Positions 1-9,544 of a DNA stretch of 64,000 nt are shown in pieces; positions within the stretch are counted from its first letter, which is position 1, and the number at the start of each line of letters is the position of its first letter. The position numbers were made by a program, and so were the translations under genes. This DNA is from Roseospira marina (GTDB taxonomy: Bacteria; Pseudomonadota; Alphaproteobacteria; Rhodospirillales; Rhodospirillaceae): contig NZ_JACIGJ010000003.1 of assembly GCF_014197855.1 (NCBI RefSeq), forward strand, positions 368,239 through 432,238, in the 5' to 3' direction. The notes under the pieces are model-generated. The model saw nothing but the letters and a program-made list of their open reading frames with translations, searched no databases and was not told the DNA's origin.

Positions 1-2984
1 GACGAGGGCTGACTGTGCTTGATGAAGTCCACCAGAAGGATGGAGTTGCGCACGATGATCCCGGCCAGGGCGATGAACCCGATCATCGAGGTGGCGGTGA
101 ACGGCGCGCCGAACAGCCAGTGGCCGAACACGATGCCGATCAGCGTCAGGGGCACCGGGGTCAGGATCACCAGCGGCGCCTTGAACGAGCCGAACTGCGC
201 CACGACCAGCAGATAGATGCCCAGGATCGCCACGCCGAAGGCCGCGCCCATGTCGCGGAAGGTGACGTAGGTGATCTCCCACTCGCCGTCCCACAGCAGC
301 GTGGGGCCGCTTTCGTCCTCCGGCTGGCCGTGCAGACGGATGGCGGGTTTGGGCAGGCCGAGCGCGTCCCAGTCCGTGGCCGCGATGCGGTCCTGAACCG
401 CCAGCATGCCGTAGATCGGGGCCTCGAACCGGCCGGCAAGGTCCGCCTGCACCATCTCGGCGAAATGACCGTCGCGGCGGAACAGGGTGTGGGAGGCCGG
501 CTCCCGCGTCACCCGGACCACGTCGCCCAGTTCCACATAGCCCTGCGCGCCGGGCACAGGCGTGGACAGCAGGTATTCGCCGGGGCTCAGGCGGGACTTG
601 GGCAGGCGCACGGCGATCTCGACCGGATCGACCCCATGGCCGCGATGGGAGTAGCCGACGCTCACCCCTCCCAGCAACGCCGCCAGGGTGTCGTGCACGG
701 CCTCTTCCTCCACACCGTGGTATTCCAGCGCCTGCTGGTCGAGCGCGAAGCGGATGCGCTCCGCCGGATCGCCCCAGGAGTCGTCCACGTCGACGATAAA
801 ATCGACGGCGCGGAAGATGCGCTTGACCTCCTCGGCCACCGCGCGCCGGGTCTCCGCGTCCGGTCCATAGATCTCCGCCAGCAGGGTCGCCAACACGGGC
901 GGACCGGGCGGCACCTCCACCACCGACAGGGCCGTCCCCTCGGGCACATCCATGTCCGCCAGCCGGGCGCGCACCTCCAGCGCGATGGCATGGCTGGGCC
1001 GGTCCCGGTCATGCTTCGGCGTCAGGTTCAGTTGCAGATCGCCCATGTAGGGCGCATCCCGCAGATAGGCATGCCGCACCAGCCCGTTGAAGTTGAACGG
1101 CGCCGCCGTGCCAGCGTGAAGCTGCATCGAGGTCAGCTCCGGCACATCGGCCAGCCGCCGGGCCGCGTCCATCAGGGTGCGCTCGGTCTGCTCAAGCGTG
1201 GCGTCCTCGGGCAGGGTCAGCACCACCTGAAGCTCGCTCTTGTTGTCGAACGGCAGCAGCTTGACGGTGACGTCCTGGGTGTAGAACGGCAGGCAGGCCA
1301 CGACGGTCGCCACCCCCACCCCGATCAGGAACAGCCACGCCCGCGCCCGCGTCTTCAGCACCGGGCCGGCGATGCGGCGGTAGAGGCGGCCCAGGCGCCC
1401 CTCGTCCTCGTGCCCACCCTCCCCCGCCATCCGTTCGGCCCGCCGGCCGGCGACCTTCAGCAGCAGCCAGGGCGTCAGGACCACCGCCACGAAGAACGAG
1501 AAGATCATCGCCGCCGAAGCGTTGGCCGGGATCGGGCTCATGTAGGGCCCCATCAACCCGGACACGAACATCATCGGCAGCAGCGCCGCCACGATGGTCA
1601 AGGTGGCGATGATGGTGGGGTTGCCGACCTCGGCCACGCCCTCGATCGCCTTTTGCACCACGGAGCGGTCGTCCTTCATGGCCCAATGGCGCGCGATGTT
1701 CTCCACCACCACGATGGCGTCGTCGACCAGGATGCCGATGGAGAAGATGAGCGCGAACAGGCTCACCCGGTTGATGGTGTAGCCCATCATCCAGGCCGCG
1801 AAGAGCGTGAGAAGGATGGTCGTGGGCACCACCATGGCCACCACCAGCCCCTCCCGCCAGCCGATGGCCAGGGTGATGAGGGCCACGATGGACAGGGTGG
1901 CGAGCCCCAGATGGAACAGCAGTTCGTTGGACTTCTCCAGCGCCGTCTCGCCGTAGTTCCGCGTCACCTCCACCCGCACGCCGTCGGGAATCACGCGGCC
2001 CTTCAGGCCCTCCAGTCGGTCGAGGATCGTGTCCGCGACCACCACGGCGTTGGCGCCCTTGCGCTTGGCCAGGGCGATGGAGACGGCCGGGGCCATGGCA
2101 ATGCTGTCACGGCTGTCCTCCGCCGCCGGTTCGACCCGCCAGACGCGGTGTTCCTCCGGCGCGGTGCCGACGACCACATGGGCCACGTCCTTCACATAGA
2201 CCGGACGGCCGTCGTGCGTGGTCAGCAGCAGGTCGCCGATGTCCGCCACCCCCTGCAACGTCTGCCCCGCCACCACGGGCAGACCGGTGCCGGCGTCGCG
2301 CAGCCGCCCCAACCGAATGGAGCGGTTGGCGTTCTCCAGCTTCTCGACCAGCCGGTTCAGGGGAATCCCGTACAGGGACAGCCGCTCCGGATCGGGCTCG
2401 ACGCGGATCTGGTCCGCGCGCCCACCGACCAGGAAGGTCAGCCCGACGTCGTCCACCTTGATGAGCTCCATCAGAAGCTCCTCGGCGACGGCGTGCAGGC
2501 CGGCGTCGGTCCAGCGCTCCGCGACCTCGGGCTCGGGCGACAGGGTCAGGACCACGATGGGCACGTCGTTGATGCCGCGCCCGACGATCAACGGTTCCGG
2601 AATCCCCAGCGGAATGCGGTTCAGATTGGCGCGGATGGTCTCGTGGACGCGCAGCATGGCGACGTCCTCGTCGGTGCCGACCACGAAGCGCGCGGTCACG
2701 GTGACCCCATCGTCCACGGTCTGGCTGTAGACATGCTCGACGTCGTCGATGCCCTTGACGATGTCCTCCAGCGGCTTGGTCACCAGTTCGGCGGCGTCCA
2801 CGGCCTTCAGGCCGTTGGCCTGCACCATGATGTCCACCATGGGGACGGAGATTTGCGGCTCCTCCTCGCGCGGGACCGCCACCAGCGCCAGCAGGCCCAC
2901 CACCAGGGCGGCCAGCAACAGCAGCGGCGTGAGCGGCGAGCCGATGAACGCCTTGGTCAGCGAACCGGACAGGCCGAGTCTCAT
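1..2984 (-). CDS. RND efflux transporter permease subunit (partial, C-terminus beyond window)
   Basis: Inner-membrane proton-driven pump of the HAE1/AcrB-CzcA superfamily. About 994 residues are visible and the C-terminus runs off the left edge. Seen: an N-terminal membrane segment, then a large periplasmic region, then TM4 carrying the proton-relay pair D421-D422 in GILVDDAIVVVEN. That spelling is typical of organic-substrate (HAE1-like) rather than metal pumps, but the substrate cannot be read from sequence. The ATG overlaps the stop of the upstream adaptor gene by four bases (ATGA), so the two are translationally coupled. The pair is divergent from an ArsR-type repressor 86 bp away, which suggests shared control. 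Confidence 0.93.
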   Translation of the reverse strand, partial: MRLGLSGSLTKAFIGSPLTPLLLLAALVVGLLALVAVPREEEPQISVPMVDIMVQANGLKAVDAAELVTKPLEDIVKGIDDVEHVYSQTVDDGVTVTARFVVGTDEDVAMLRVHETIRANLNRIPLGIPEPLIVGRGINDVPIVVLTLSPEPEVAERWTDAGLHAVAEELLMELIKVDDVGLTFLVGGRADQIRVEPDPERLSLYGIPLNRLVEKLENANRSIRLGRLRDAGTGLPVVAGQTLQGVADIGDLLLTTHDGRPVYVKDVAHVVVGTAPEEHRVWRVEPAAEDSRDSIAMAPAVSIALAKRKGANAVVVADTILDRLEGLKGRVIPDGVRVEVTRNYGETALEKSNELLFHLGLATLSIVALITLAIGWREGLVVAMVVPTTILLTLFAAWMMGYTINRVSLFALIFSIGILVDDAIVVVENIARHWAMKDDRSVVQKAIEGVAEVGNPTIIATLTIVAALLPMMFVSGLMGPYMSPIPANASAAMIFSFFVAVVLTPWLLLKVAGRRAERMAGEGGHEDEGRLGRLYRRIAGPVLKTRARAWLFLIGVGVATVVACLPFYTQDVTVKLLPFDNKSELQVVLTLPEDATLEQTERTLMDAARRLADVPELTSMQLHAGTAAPFNFNGLVRHAYLRDAPYMGDLQLNLTPKHDRDRPSHAIALEVRARLADMDVPEGTALSVVEVPPGPPVLATLLAEIYGPDAETRRAVAEEVKRIFRAVDFIVDVDDSWGDPAERIRFALDQQALEYHGVEEEAVHDTLAALLGGVSVGYSHRGHGVDPVEIAVRLPKSRLSPGEYLLSTPVPGAQGYVELGDVVRVTREPASHTLFRRDGHFAEMVQADLAGRFEAPIYGMLAVQDRIAATDWDALGLPKPAIRLHGQPEDESGPTLLWDGEWEITYVTFRDMGAAFGVAILGIYLLVVAQFGSFKAPLVILTPVPLTLIGIVFGHWLFGAPFTATSMIGFIALAGIIVRNSILLVDFIKHSQPS

Positions 2985-4024
2985 GGACGCGCCTCCGCCT
3001 TACCGGGACCATCGTCGGGCGGAACCAGCGTGTCACCCGGACGCAAACCGGACAGCACCTCGACTCCGCCCGGGACCGGCGCGCCCACCTGCACCACGAC
3101 CCAGGCGCCGCCGTCCAGCCGGGCCATGGTGACGCCGTGGTGGGAGCGCACATAGCGCGGCGGCACCACGAAGGCCGACCGGTGGCCGGTCACGATGTCC
3201 ACCAGCGCGCGCTCCCCGACGAAATAACCGCCGAGGCCCTCCACCGCCACGTCGGCAAGGACGCGCCCGGCCTCCAACTCGGGATAGACCTTCACGATGG
3301 TGCCATCGCGCCAGCGCGCGCCCGTGTCCCCGCTCTCCGGGTCCAGCCCGCGCGGCCCGACCCGGACGGTGTCGCCGGTCTGGATGAAGCGCGCGTGCCG
3401 CTCCGGCAAGCGCAGCCGCAAGACGTAGTGTTCCGTGGCGACGCGGGCGATGGCCTCGCCCGGCAACACCACGCTGCCCTCGGACACCGTCACCTCCAGC
3501 ACGCGGCCGGAGACCGGGGCCAGAACCTCGCCCTCCGTCACCTGCTGGCGCAGCACGTCCAGGTCCGAGCGCAGGGAGTCGCGCTGGCGTTCCGCCACCT
3601 CCAGGGCCGTGCGGGCCGCGTCCAGGCGGCTTTGCGGCGCGGCGCCCTGGGCCCTGAGTTGCTCCGCCCGGCGCAGGTCCGTGCGGGCCTGATCGACCGT
3701 CGCCTGCTGCCCGTCGAGCTGCGACTCCAGCGCCTGGATTCGGGGCGCCAGCTTGTCGTCGACCACCAGCGCCAGCCGCGCGCCGGCGGTCACCGCGTCG
3801 CCCTCGTCCACCACAAGATGGCGCACCGTGCCGCCGAGTCGCGCCCGCGCGGCCAGCACATCCACGCTTTCCACGGTCGCGAACACGGCCTTGCGGTCGT
3901 CGAGGGTTCGGAGTTGAACCGTGAACGGCTCGGCCTGGGCGGCGGCAAGCGGCCCGCCGAGGACCAGCAAGACCAGCCACGCGAGGCGACCGGCGCATCT
4001 GAAGGGAAACACGAGTCTCGGCAT
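2981..4024 (-). CDS. RND efflux periplasmic adaptor (membrane fusion protein)
   Basis: Periplasmic adaptor linking the RND permease to an outer-membrane channel. The N-terminus has a signal-peptide-like hydrophobic stretch ending near AAAQAEP. A biotinyl/lipoyl-like half (LGGTVRHLVVDEGDAVTAGARL) follows, then a coiled-coil hairpin rich in Gln/Arg/Leu, a second lipoyl half (LAPVSGRVLEVTVSEG) and beta-barrel domains. This is the normal order for the family. The ATG at 4024 is preferred over an in-frame GTG at 4036 because an AAGGTGA ribosome-binding site sits 8 bases upstream of the ATG and would overlap the GTG. The gene overlaps the permease by four bases. Confidence 0.92.
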   Translation of the reverse strand: MPRLVFPFRCAGRLAWLVLLVLGGPLAAAQAEPFTVQLRTLDDRKAVFATVESVDVLAARARLGGTVRHLVVDEGDAVTAGARLALVVDDKLAPRIQALESQLDGQQATVDQARTDLRRAEQLRAQGAAPQSRLDAARTALEVAERQRDSLRSDLDVLRQQVTEGEVLAPVSGRVLEVTVSEGSVVLPGEAIARVATEHYVLRLRLPERHARFIQTGDTVRVGPRGLDPESGDTGARWRDGTIVKVYPELEAGRVLADVAVEGLGGYFVGERALVDIVTGHRSAFVVPPRYVRSHHGVTMARLDGGAWVVVQVGAPVPGGVEVLSGLRPGDTLVPPDDGPGKAEARP

Positions 4025-4084
4025 GGGGCGGATCACCTTCCGGAGCAGGACGTGGGCGTGGAGTCCGAAAACCGTTGACTACAT

Positions 4085-4116
4085 ATTAGATGTTGCTAAT
4101 TTATTCAACATGAATA
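4085..4116. promoter_or_regulatory. probable ArsR-family operator (two inverted repeats)
   Basis: In the 85-bp divergent spacer there is ATTAG-N6-CTAAT (4085-4100), followed by TATTC-N5-GAATA (4102-4116) overlapping the repressor's start codon. The spacer is strikingly AT-rich for this genome. ArsR/BigR/SqrR proteins bind such short inverted repeats. The position suggests autoregulation of the repressor and control of the divergent RND genes. Confidence 0.6.
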
Positions 4117-4472
4117 TGACAGACCTGCACGACCACAGCGCGCGCGCCGCCGCGCTGCTCAAGGCGCTCGGCAACGATCGGCGGCTGATGTTGCTGTGCG
4201 CGCTGGTGGCGGGCGAACGCACCGTCGGCGACCTGGGGGCCAAGGCCGGCCTGAGCCAGTCCGCCCTGTCGCAGCACCTCGCCCGGTTGCGGCGCGACGG
4301 TCTGGTCGCGACCCGCCGGGTGGGGCAGCACATCCACTACCGGATCGCCAGCCCGGAGGTCCTGGCCATCATCGAAACCCTGGCGCACCTGTACTGCCCG
4401 GCCAGCGCACCTCCCAGGCCGGACCCATCCCCCGAACCCACCGCGCCGGCCCCGGCCCGCCCCCCCGACTGA
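4110..4472 (+). CDS. ArsR-family winged-helix repressor, BigR/SqrR-like
   Basis: A 120-residue transcriptional repressor. The winged helix spans roughly residues 12-95, with a recognition helix in [17 protein letters not shown]. Two cysteines, C30 (LLCAL) and C96 (LYCP), sit where the sulfide/persulfide-sensing cysteines of SqrR/BigR/YgaV lie, so reactive sulfur sensing is the likely input (inference). Metal-site motifs of ArsR/SmtB such as ELCVCDL are absent. The Pro/Ala-rich C-terminal tail is probably disordered. The next gene encodes a DUF2892 membrane protein, a frequent neighbour of this regulator type. The start is placed at 4110; ATG 4116 is an in-frame alternative. Confidence 0.85.
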   Translation: MNMTDLHDHSARAAALLKALGNDRRLMLLCALVAGERTVGDLGAKAGLSQSALSQHLARLRRDGLVATRRVGQHIHYRIASPEVLAIIETLAHLYCPASAPPRPDPSPEPTAPAPARPPD

Positions 4473-4483
4473 GGAGACACCCC

Positions 4484-4690
4484 ATGTCCATCGACCGCTT
4501 TGTTCTCGCGTTCGCCGGCACCGTCGTTCTCGCGACCGTGCTGATCGCCCTGTTCACCGCCCAGACCTGGGTGCTGTGGATCACGGCCTTCGTCGGCGCC
4601 AACATGCTGCAAGCCGCGTTCACCGGGTTCTGCCCGCTGGCGCTGATCCTCAAGGCGATGGGCGTGAAGCCGGGCGTGGCGTTCGGCTGA
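4484..4690 (+). CDS. DUF2892 (YgaP-like transmembrane) protein
   Basis: A 68-residue inner-membrane protein with two predicted transmembrane helices (about 7-24 and 28-46) and the family motif [19 protein letters not shown] near the C-terminus. DUF2892 is the membrane module of rhodanese-like YgaP proteins and is often found beside BigR/SqrR-type repressors in sulfur-oxidising or sulfide-responsive operons. It begins 11 bases after the repressor stop, behind GAGGAGA, so the two are one operon. Its molecular function is not established. Confidence 0.85.
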   Translation: MSIDRFVLAFAGTVVLATVLIALFTAQTWVLWITAFVGANMLQAAFTGFCPLALILKAMGVKPGVAFG

Positions 4691-4804
4691 CGGGCACCGG
4701 GGAAGCGGGCACCGGGGCAGCGGACGCCCAAGGAGCCCCTTGGCGGGCGGCGGTCGGGCGACTACGGTGCCGCGACCGCCCCACCCAAACCGGACCCTCA
4801 TTCC

Positions 4805-5719
4805 ATGCCCGCCTCTCCCCGCGTTACGATCGTCACCGGCGCCGACGACGGCTATGCCCCGTTGGTGGAGGACCTGTTCGCCTCGGTACGGGCGCATCGG
4901 GCGCTGGACGGTATCGACCTGTCGCTGATCTCCACCGGCATGAGCCCGGCCGTGCTGGAGCGGCTGCGCCCGATGGCCCAGAACGTCGCCGATGGCGCCT
5001 GGAACATCGACGCCGCCGGCCGCCGCGCGGGGGACCGGCACTGGCTCATGGCCCGGGTCAACAAGCTCTATACGCGCGACTATTTCCCCGGCTACGACGT
5101 CTATATCTGGATCGACGCCGACGCCTGGGTGTGCGATCCGGCCGCCATCGACTGGTTGCTGACCGGGGTGGCGCGGTCCGGGCTGGCGGTGGGCTACGAC
5201 GACACGCCGACGTCCTCCATCGGGCTCGACGTGCGCACATTCGTGGGCGGCTGGGCGCTCGGCCGCACCTACTGCATGAAGCACGCCCGCCGCGCCGGCC
5301 TGCCCGCCGACACCCTCCGCCGGCTGGCGACCGTGCGCCCGTTCAACAACGGGGTGTTCGCCCTGGCCGGGGACGCGCCGCACTGGCCGGTGATCCAGGC
5401 CAACATGAGCCGGTTGGTCCGCAAGGGCCGGATCTTCGGGTCCAATCAGATGGCCATCGTGATGGCGGTCCACCTGGACGGCCTACCGGTCGCGATCATG
5501 CCGCACGCCTGCAATTACCTGGACGTGCCGCGCGTCAGCGCCGAGACCGGGGGCTTCGTCGAGGCCGAAATCCCGCACCGGCCGGTGGGCGTGCTCCATC
5601 TGGCCTCGCGCGACGCCATGCGGGCCGATCCGGCGGTGGAAATGGACCTGCTGGACACGGAGGGACGGACGGTCCGCCGTTCCCTGCGCTATCGCCCGGA
5701 GTATCTGGCGCGGGCCTGA
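4805..5719 (+). CDS. glycosyltransferase-like protein (GT-A / GT8-like fold)
   Basis: A 304-residue cytoplasmic protein. It starts with a Rossmann-like strand (RVTIVTGADDGYAPLVEDLF) and has a DxD-type metal/nucleotide-sugar motif, D104-A-D106, in YIWIDADAWV. The downstream FNNGVFAL and NYLDVP segments are typical of GT8-like transferases. No signal peptide is visible. Donor and acceptor sugars cannot be inferred. It stands alone between the DUF2892 gene and convergent apaG, whose 3' ends are only about 30 bases apart. Confidence 0.7.
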   Translation: MPASPRVTIVTGADDGYAPLVEDLFASVRAHRALDGIDLSLISTGMSPAVLERLRPMAQNVADGAWNIDAAGRRAGDRHWLMARVNKLYTRDYFPGYDVYIWIDADAWVCDPAAIDWLLTGVARSGLAVGYDDTPTSSIGLDVRTFVGGWALGRTYCMKHARRAGLPADTLRRLATVRPFNNGVFALAGDAPHWPVIQANMSRLVRKGRIFGSNQMAIVMAVHLDGLPVAIMPHACNYLDVPRVSAETGGFVEAEIPHRPVGVLHLASRDAMRADPAVEMDLLDTEGRTVRRSLRYRPEYLARA

Positions 5720-5749
5720 GCGCGGCGCCCAGTTCTCCGTGATGGTCGC

Positions 5750-6145
5750 TCAGTGGATGCTGTGCCCACCGTGCGGGCTGTCGAGGGAAAACGCCGGCAC
5801 ACGCACATCGACCATGTCGCCGGACTCCGACCGCCGCATGGCATAGGTCCCGTGCATGAACCCCGACGCGGTGCTGAGCGGGCAGCCGCTGGTGTATTCG
5901 AACACCTCACCCGGCTCCAGCACCGGCTGCACGCCGATCACGCCCGGCCCCTCAACCTCCTGCACCGCCCCGTTCGCGTCGGTGATGATCCAGTGGCGCC
6001 GCATCAATTGCACCGCCTCGTCGCTTTCGTTGTGGATCGTCACTTGGTAGGCCCAGACGAAATGAGCCGCGTCCGGTTCGGACTGGTCCTCCAGAAAGAT
6101 CGGCTCGACCGTGACCCGAATCCCATGGGTGATGGCGCTGTACAT
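5750..6145 (-). CDS. apaG: ApaG domain protein (Co2+/Mg2+ efflux-associated)
   Basis: A 131-residue protein with the whole family signature: the beta-sandwich core [24 protein letters not shown], the [17 protein letters not shown] loop and [18 protein letters not shown]. The length equals the family norm. ApaG is a small fibronectin-III-like protein. E. coli mutants affect Co2+ resistance and Ap4A levels, but the biochemical role is unsettled. The gene is divergent from the VWA-domain gene, with about 207 bp between starts. Confidence 0.95.
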   Translation of the reverse strand: MYSAITHGIRVTVEPIFLEDQSEPDAAHFVWAYQVTIHNESDEAVQLMRRHWIITDANGAVQEVEGPGVIGVQPVLEPGEVFEYTSGCPLSTASGFMHGTYAMRRSESGDMVDVRVPAFSLDSPHGGHSIH

Positions 6146-6352
6146 GATCCGAGGGCTCCCTGCGCGACGTCGGAGTCCGGTCTGATTAGACCATTCCGCG
6201 CCACCGCGAAACCGTCGCCGCGCGCGCCGGCCCGCACACCCGTGCCGCCATCTTATGGGCACCTTTGTCCCGTGCAATCGGGGTGGAGCGGTGGCGCCCC
6301 TGGCACGACGCCGGGGACGCCGCCCGACCGGGCGACATGGGGAGAACACAGC

Positions 6353-8116
6353 ATGCGACAGGGTGACGGGATCCGCCACGCCACCGGTGCGGCGCTGGGC
6401 CTGATGGGGACTTTGATGGCTGGCATGACCATGCTGGGATCGCCGGCCCACGCGGCCGCGACGGGGGAAACCTGTCTGGCGATCGTGGAGCGCCTGGACC
6501 GCGCAACGGCGGACGAGACCGTCGGCGTGCGCGGGCTCGGCGGCGCCACCCAAAACCTGCGCCCCGGGACATCCGCCGGCCAGGCCTTCGACATGGCCCT
6601 GAAGCGCGCGCCGCAGTCCGAAGCCGCCCCGTCCATCGCACCCGTGCCCGCCCCCTCCCGCGCCCTGGCTCCCACCCAGAGTCCCACTGGGCCGGACGTC
6701 GAGCACGACCGGTTCCAAGAGGTCCCGCTGCACGGCGTCACGCGGGTGGCGGATCAGCCCGTCTCGACCTTCGCGGCCGACGTCGACACCGCCTCCATGG
6801 GCGTCGTGCGCCGCTTCATCCGGGACGGCGATCTTCCGCCGTCGAACGCCGTGCGGGTCGAGGAGATGGTGAATTACTTCGACTACGCCTATCCCCGCCC
6901 CGCCACGGCGGCCGAGCCGTTCGCGCCGTCGGTCAGCGTCATGCCGTCGCCCTGGGGCGCCGGCCGCGAGGTGATGGTGATCGGCATCCGGGGTTGGTCG
7001 CCGGAGCGCAGCGTGCCCCGGCCCGCGAACATCGTCCTGCTGGCGGACGTCTCCGGCTCCATGCACGGCCCGAACCGGCTGGGTCTGGTGAAGCAGTCCA
7101 TGGCGCTGCTGGTCGATCAGCTCGACGGCGACGACTTTATCACGCTGGTGACCTACGCCGGCGCGGATCAGGTGGTGCTGGAACCGACCCCGGCGAGTGA
7201 CAAGGACACGATCTGCACGGCGCTCGGCCGGCTGACCTCCGGCGGCGGCACGGCGGGGTCGAAGGGCATCGCCACCGCCTACGACCGGGCGGAGCAGAAC
7301 TTCCGGCGCGGCGCGATCAACCGCATCATCCTGGCCACGGACGGGGATTTCAATCTGGGCGTGGTCGAGGACGGCCGCCTTGAGGACTACGTCGCCCGCA
7401 AGCGCGAGACCGGTATCTATCTCAGCATCCTGGGTGTCGGGCGCGGCAACTACAACGACCAGACCATGCAGCGGCTGGCGCAGGCCGGCAACGGCATGGC
7501 CGCTTATCTGGATTCCCTGGAGGAAGGCCGCCGCGTGCTGGTGGAGAAGTTGGCCGCGCAGCTTCAGCCCATTGCCGACGACGTGAAGGTCCAGGTCGAG
7601 TTCAATCCGGCCCGCGTGGCGGAACACCGCCTGGTCGGCTACGAGACCCGCATTCTTCGGGAAGAAGACTTCGCCAACGACGCCGTGGACGCGGGCGAGA
7701 TCGGCGACGGCCATACCGTCACCGCGATCTACGAGATCGCCGCCCCCGGGTCCGCCGGGCTGCGCCTGCCGGAGCGACGCTACGGCAACGACGCGGCGGT
7801 GGCCCCGGCCGGCGGGCGCGACGCGGAGATCGCCCACCTCCGCATCCGCTGGAAGGCGCCGGGCGAGACAGCCTCCCGCCTCATGGAGCGGCCGGTGACG
7901 GACGACGACCGCGCCCCTCTGGCGCAGCAATCGGACGACGCGCGATTCGCGGTGGCCGTCGCCGGCTTCGCCCAGATCCTCCAGGACAACACCGCCATCG
8001 GCGACTATGGCCTGGGCGACGTGGCCGAGCTGGCGAGCGGCGCGCTGGGCGACGACCCCAACGGCCACCGCGCCCGGTTCGTGGCGCTCGTCCGCGACGC
8101 CATGAGCCTAAACTAA
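6353..8116 (+). CDS. secreted von Willebrand factor type A domain protein (YfbK-like)
   Basis: A 587-residue exported protein with a signal peptide (hydrophobic core about 12-28, cleavage near AHAAA). A linker rich in Pro/Ala follows. Then come the conserved YfbK-type N-terminal domain ([19 protein letters not shown]) and a VWA domain with the metal-binding MIDAS motif D232-V-S234-G-S236 in LLADVSGSM. The C-terminal DUF3520-like region ends at the C-terminus. The start is supported by GGGGAGA 8-10 bases upstream. The family is periplasmic or cell-surface and its ligand is unknown. The gene is monocistronic, with metZ convergent 30 bases downstream. Confidence 0.9.
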   Translation: MRQGDGIRHATGAALGLMGTLMAGMTMLGSPAHAAATGETCLAIVERLDRATADETVGVRGLGGATQNLRPGTSAGQAFDMALKRAPQSEAAPSIAPVPAPSRALAPTQSPTGPDVEHDRFQEVPLHGVTRVADQPVSTFAADVDTASMGVVRRFIRDGDLPPSNAVRVEEMVNYFDYAYPRPATAAEPFAPSVSVMPSPWGAGREVMVIGIRGWSPERSVPRPANIVLLADVSGSMHGPNRLGLVKQSMALLVDQLDGDDFITLVTYAGADQVVLEPTPASDKDTICTALGRLTSGGGTAGSKGIATAYDRAEQNFRRGAINRIILATDGDFNLGVVEDGRLEDYVARKRETGIYLSILGVGRGNYNDQTMQRLAQAGNGMAAYLDSLEEGRRVLVEKLAAQLQPIADDVKVQVEFNPARVAEHRLVGYETRILREEDFANDAVDAGEIGDGHTVTAIYEIAAPGSAGLRLPERRYGNDAAVAPAGGRDAEIAHLRIRWKAPGETASRLMERPVTDDDRAPLAQQSDDARFAVAVAGFAQILQDNTAIGDYGLGDVAELASGALGDDPNGHRARFVALVRDAMSLN

Positions 8117-8145
8117 GAGCGGAACGGGGCGGGCCGCGCGACGCT

Positions 8146-9366
8146 CTACACCGCCGCCAGCGCCTGCTCGACGTCGGCGATCAGGTCCCGGGTGTCCTCC
8201 AGGCCGACCGACACCCGCACAAGGCCCGGCTGGATGCCCTGAATGGCGCATTCCTCATCCGAAAGGCGCTGATGCGTCGTGGTGGCCGGGTGGCAGGCCA
8301 GGGACTTGGCGTCGCCGAGGTTGTTGGAGATGTCGATCAGCCGCAGCGCATCCAGGAAGCGGAACGCGCCCTCCTGGCCCCCCTCCACCTCAAGGGCGAG
8401 CATGGCCCCGCCGCCGCCGTTCATCTGCGTCATGGCGAGGGCGTGCTGCGGATGGCTTTCCAGCCCGGGGTAGCGGATCGACCGCACGCCCGTGCGTCCC
8501 TCCAGGGCCCGCGCCAGGGCCAGCGCGGACTCCCCATGCGCCCGCACCCGCAGATCGAGCGTCTCCAGCCCCTTGGCCATGACCCATGCGTTGAACGGAC
8601 TCAGACACGGGCCCGTGTTGCGCAGGTACGGCAACAGGTACTCTTCGTCATAGGCCGCATCGTTGGTCAGGATGGCGCCGCCCAGGCAGCGGCCCTGCCC
8701 ATCGATGTACTTGGTGGCCGAATGGATGACGACATCGGCCCCCAGCCGCAGCGGCTGTTGCAGGACGGGGGTCGCAAAGGCGTTGTCCACGATCACCACC
8801 GCGCCGGCCGCGTGCGCCAGGGCGCTGACCGCCGGAATGTCGATGATCTCCAGCCCGGGATTGGACGGGCTTTCCAGGAACACGCAGGTCGCCGGGCGCG
8901 ACAGCGCCGCGCGCCACGCATCCAGGTCGGTGCCGGGGACCAGTTCAACGGTCACGCCAAAGCGCGGCAGCAGTTCGGTCAGCACCCAGTGGCACGACAC
9001 GAACAGCGAGCGCGACGCCACCACGCGGTCGCCCACGCCCACGCGGCACACCAGCGCGGCGGTCATGGCGGCCATGCCGCTGGTCGTCGCCCGGCACACC
9101 GCGGCCCCTTCCAACTGGGCCAAGCGCTCCTCGAACACGCTGTTGGTCGGGTTGCGGAAGCGGGAATAGACGAACCGCGTGTCGGTGCCGTCGAAGGCGC
9201 GCCGCGCCGCGTCCGCGTCCGGGTAGACGAACCCGGAGCTGAGATAGAGGGCTTCCGCCGTCTCCATGTTTTCGCTGCGCGCCAGACCGCCGCGCACCAT
9301 GGTCGTGCGCGGGTGCCAGTCGGCGGACGGAGTGGGGGTCGGGGTGGGGGTTTCGGGGGAACCCAT
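8146..9366 (-). CDS. metZ: O-succinylhomoserine sulfhydrylase
   Basis: A PLP enzyme of the Cys/Met metabolism family that makes homocysteine from O-succinylhomoserine and sulfide (direct sulfhydrylation). 406 residues. The PLP lysine is K219 in SATKYIDGQG, and YSRFRNPTNSVFE, DNAFATPVLQQPL and SVGLEDTRDLIADVEQAL are diagnostic. MetZ is preferred over MetY/MetB because of overall spelling and length and because a SAM-II riboswitch lies upstream, as in many alphaproteobacterial metZ genes. ATG 9366 is chosen over an earlier in-frame codon because AGGAGA lies 8 bases upstream. Confidence 0.93.
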   Translation of the reverse strand: MGSPETPTPTPTPSADWHPRTTMVRGGLARSENMETAEALYLSSGFVYPDADAARRAFDGTDTRFVYSRFRNPTNSVFEERLAQLEGAAVCRATTSGMAAMTAALVCRVGVGDRVVASRSLFVSCHWVLTELLPRFGVTVELVPGTDLDAWRAALSRPATCVFLESPSNPGLEIIDIPAVSALAHAAGAVVIVDNAFATPVLQQPLRLGADVVIHSATKYIDGQGRCLGGAILTNDAAYDEEYLLPYLRNTGPCLSPFNAWVMAKGLETLDLRVRAHGESALALARALEGRTGVRSIRYPGLESHPQHALAMTQMNGGGGAMLALEVEGGQEGAFRFLDALRLIDISNNLGDAKSLACHPATTTHQRLSDEECAIQGIQPGLVRVSVGLEDTRDLIADVEQALAAV

Positions 9367-9406
9367 GGGATTCTGTCTCCTGTGTCCGGCGGCGGTGTTC
9401 GGCAAA

Positions 9407-9440
9407 CAAAAAGCCCCGACCGTTTCGGGCCGGGGCCTTG
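9407..9440 (-). terminator. rho-independent terminator in the metZ leader
   Basis: On the minus strand GCCCCGGCC and GGTCGGGGC form a 9-bp stem with one G-U pair around a CGAAAC loop, followed directly by TTTTTGTTTG. It lies between the SAM-II aptamer and metZ, so it is probably the expression platform (transcription attenuation). Confidence 0.8.
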
Positions 9441-9453
9441 TCCGAAGGCACCA

Positions 9454-9509
9454 ACCGCTTAGCCGTTTGTTTTCCGTGGCCGCAAGCTGGTCGCCAAATC
9501 ACCACGATG
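9454..9509 (-). promoter_or_regulatory. SAM-II riboswitch upstream of metZ
   Basis: The minus strand reads CGTGGTGATTTGG, then a variable loop, then TTGCGGCCACG, an A-rich linker (AAAACAAAC) and GGCTAAGCGG. CGTGG pairs with CCACG to form P1. The GTGATTTG and TTGC...GCTAA elements are the conserved SAM-II core that forms the H-type pseudoknot. SAM-II is typical of alphaproteobacterial methionine genes, and here it precedes a terminator and metZ. Excess SAM should reduce metZ expression. Confidence 0.88.
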
Positions 9510-9516
9510 GCGGATC

Positions 9517-9544
9517 GTTTAACGGCCACCGCAGGAAGGGTCAA
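9517..9544 (-). promoter_or_regulatory. predicted sigma-70-type promoter of metZ
   Basis: On the minus strand TTGACC (-35) and TTAAAC (-10) are separated by 16 bases. They lie just upstream of the SAM-II aptamer, so the transcript would start within or immediately before it. The call rests on consensus match and position only. Confidence 0.5.

Noticed and set aside
15..3155. Very long plus-strand open frame opposite the RND genes
   Set aside because: Its translation is His/Gln/Gly/Arg-rich antisense-type sequence with no family features. The minus strand encodes clear RND proteins over the same stretch.
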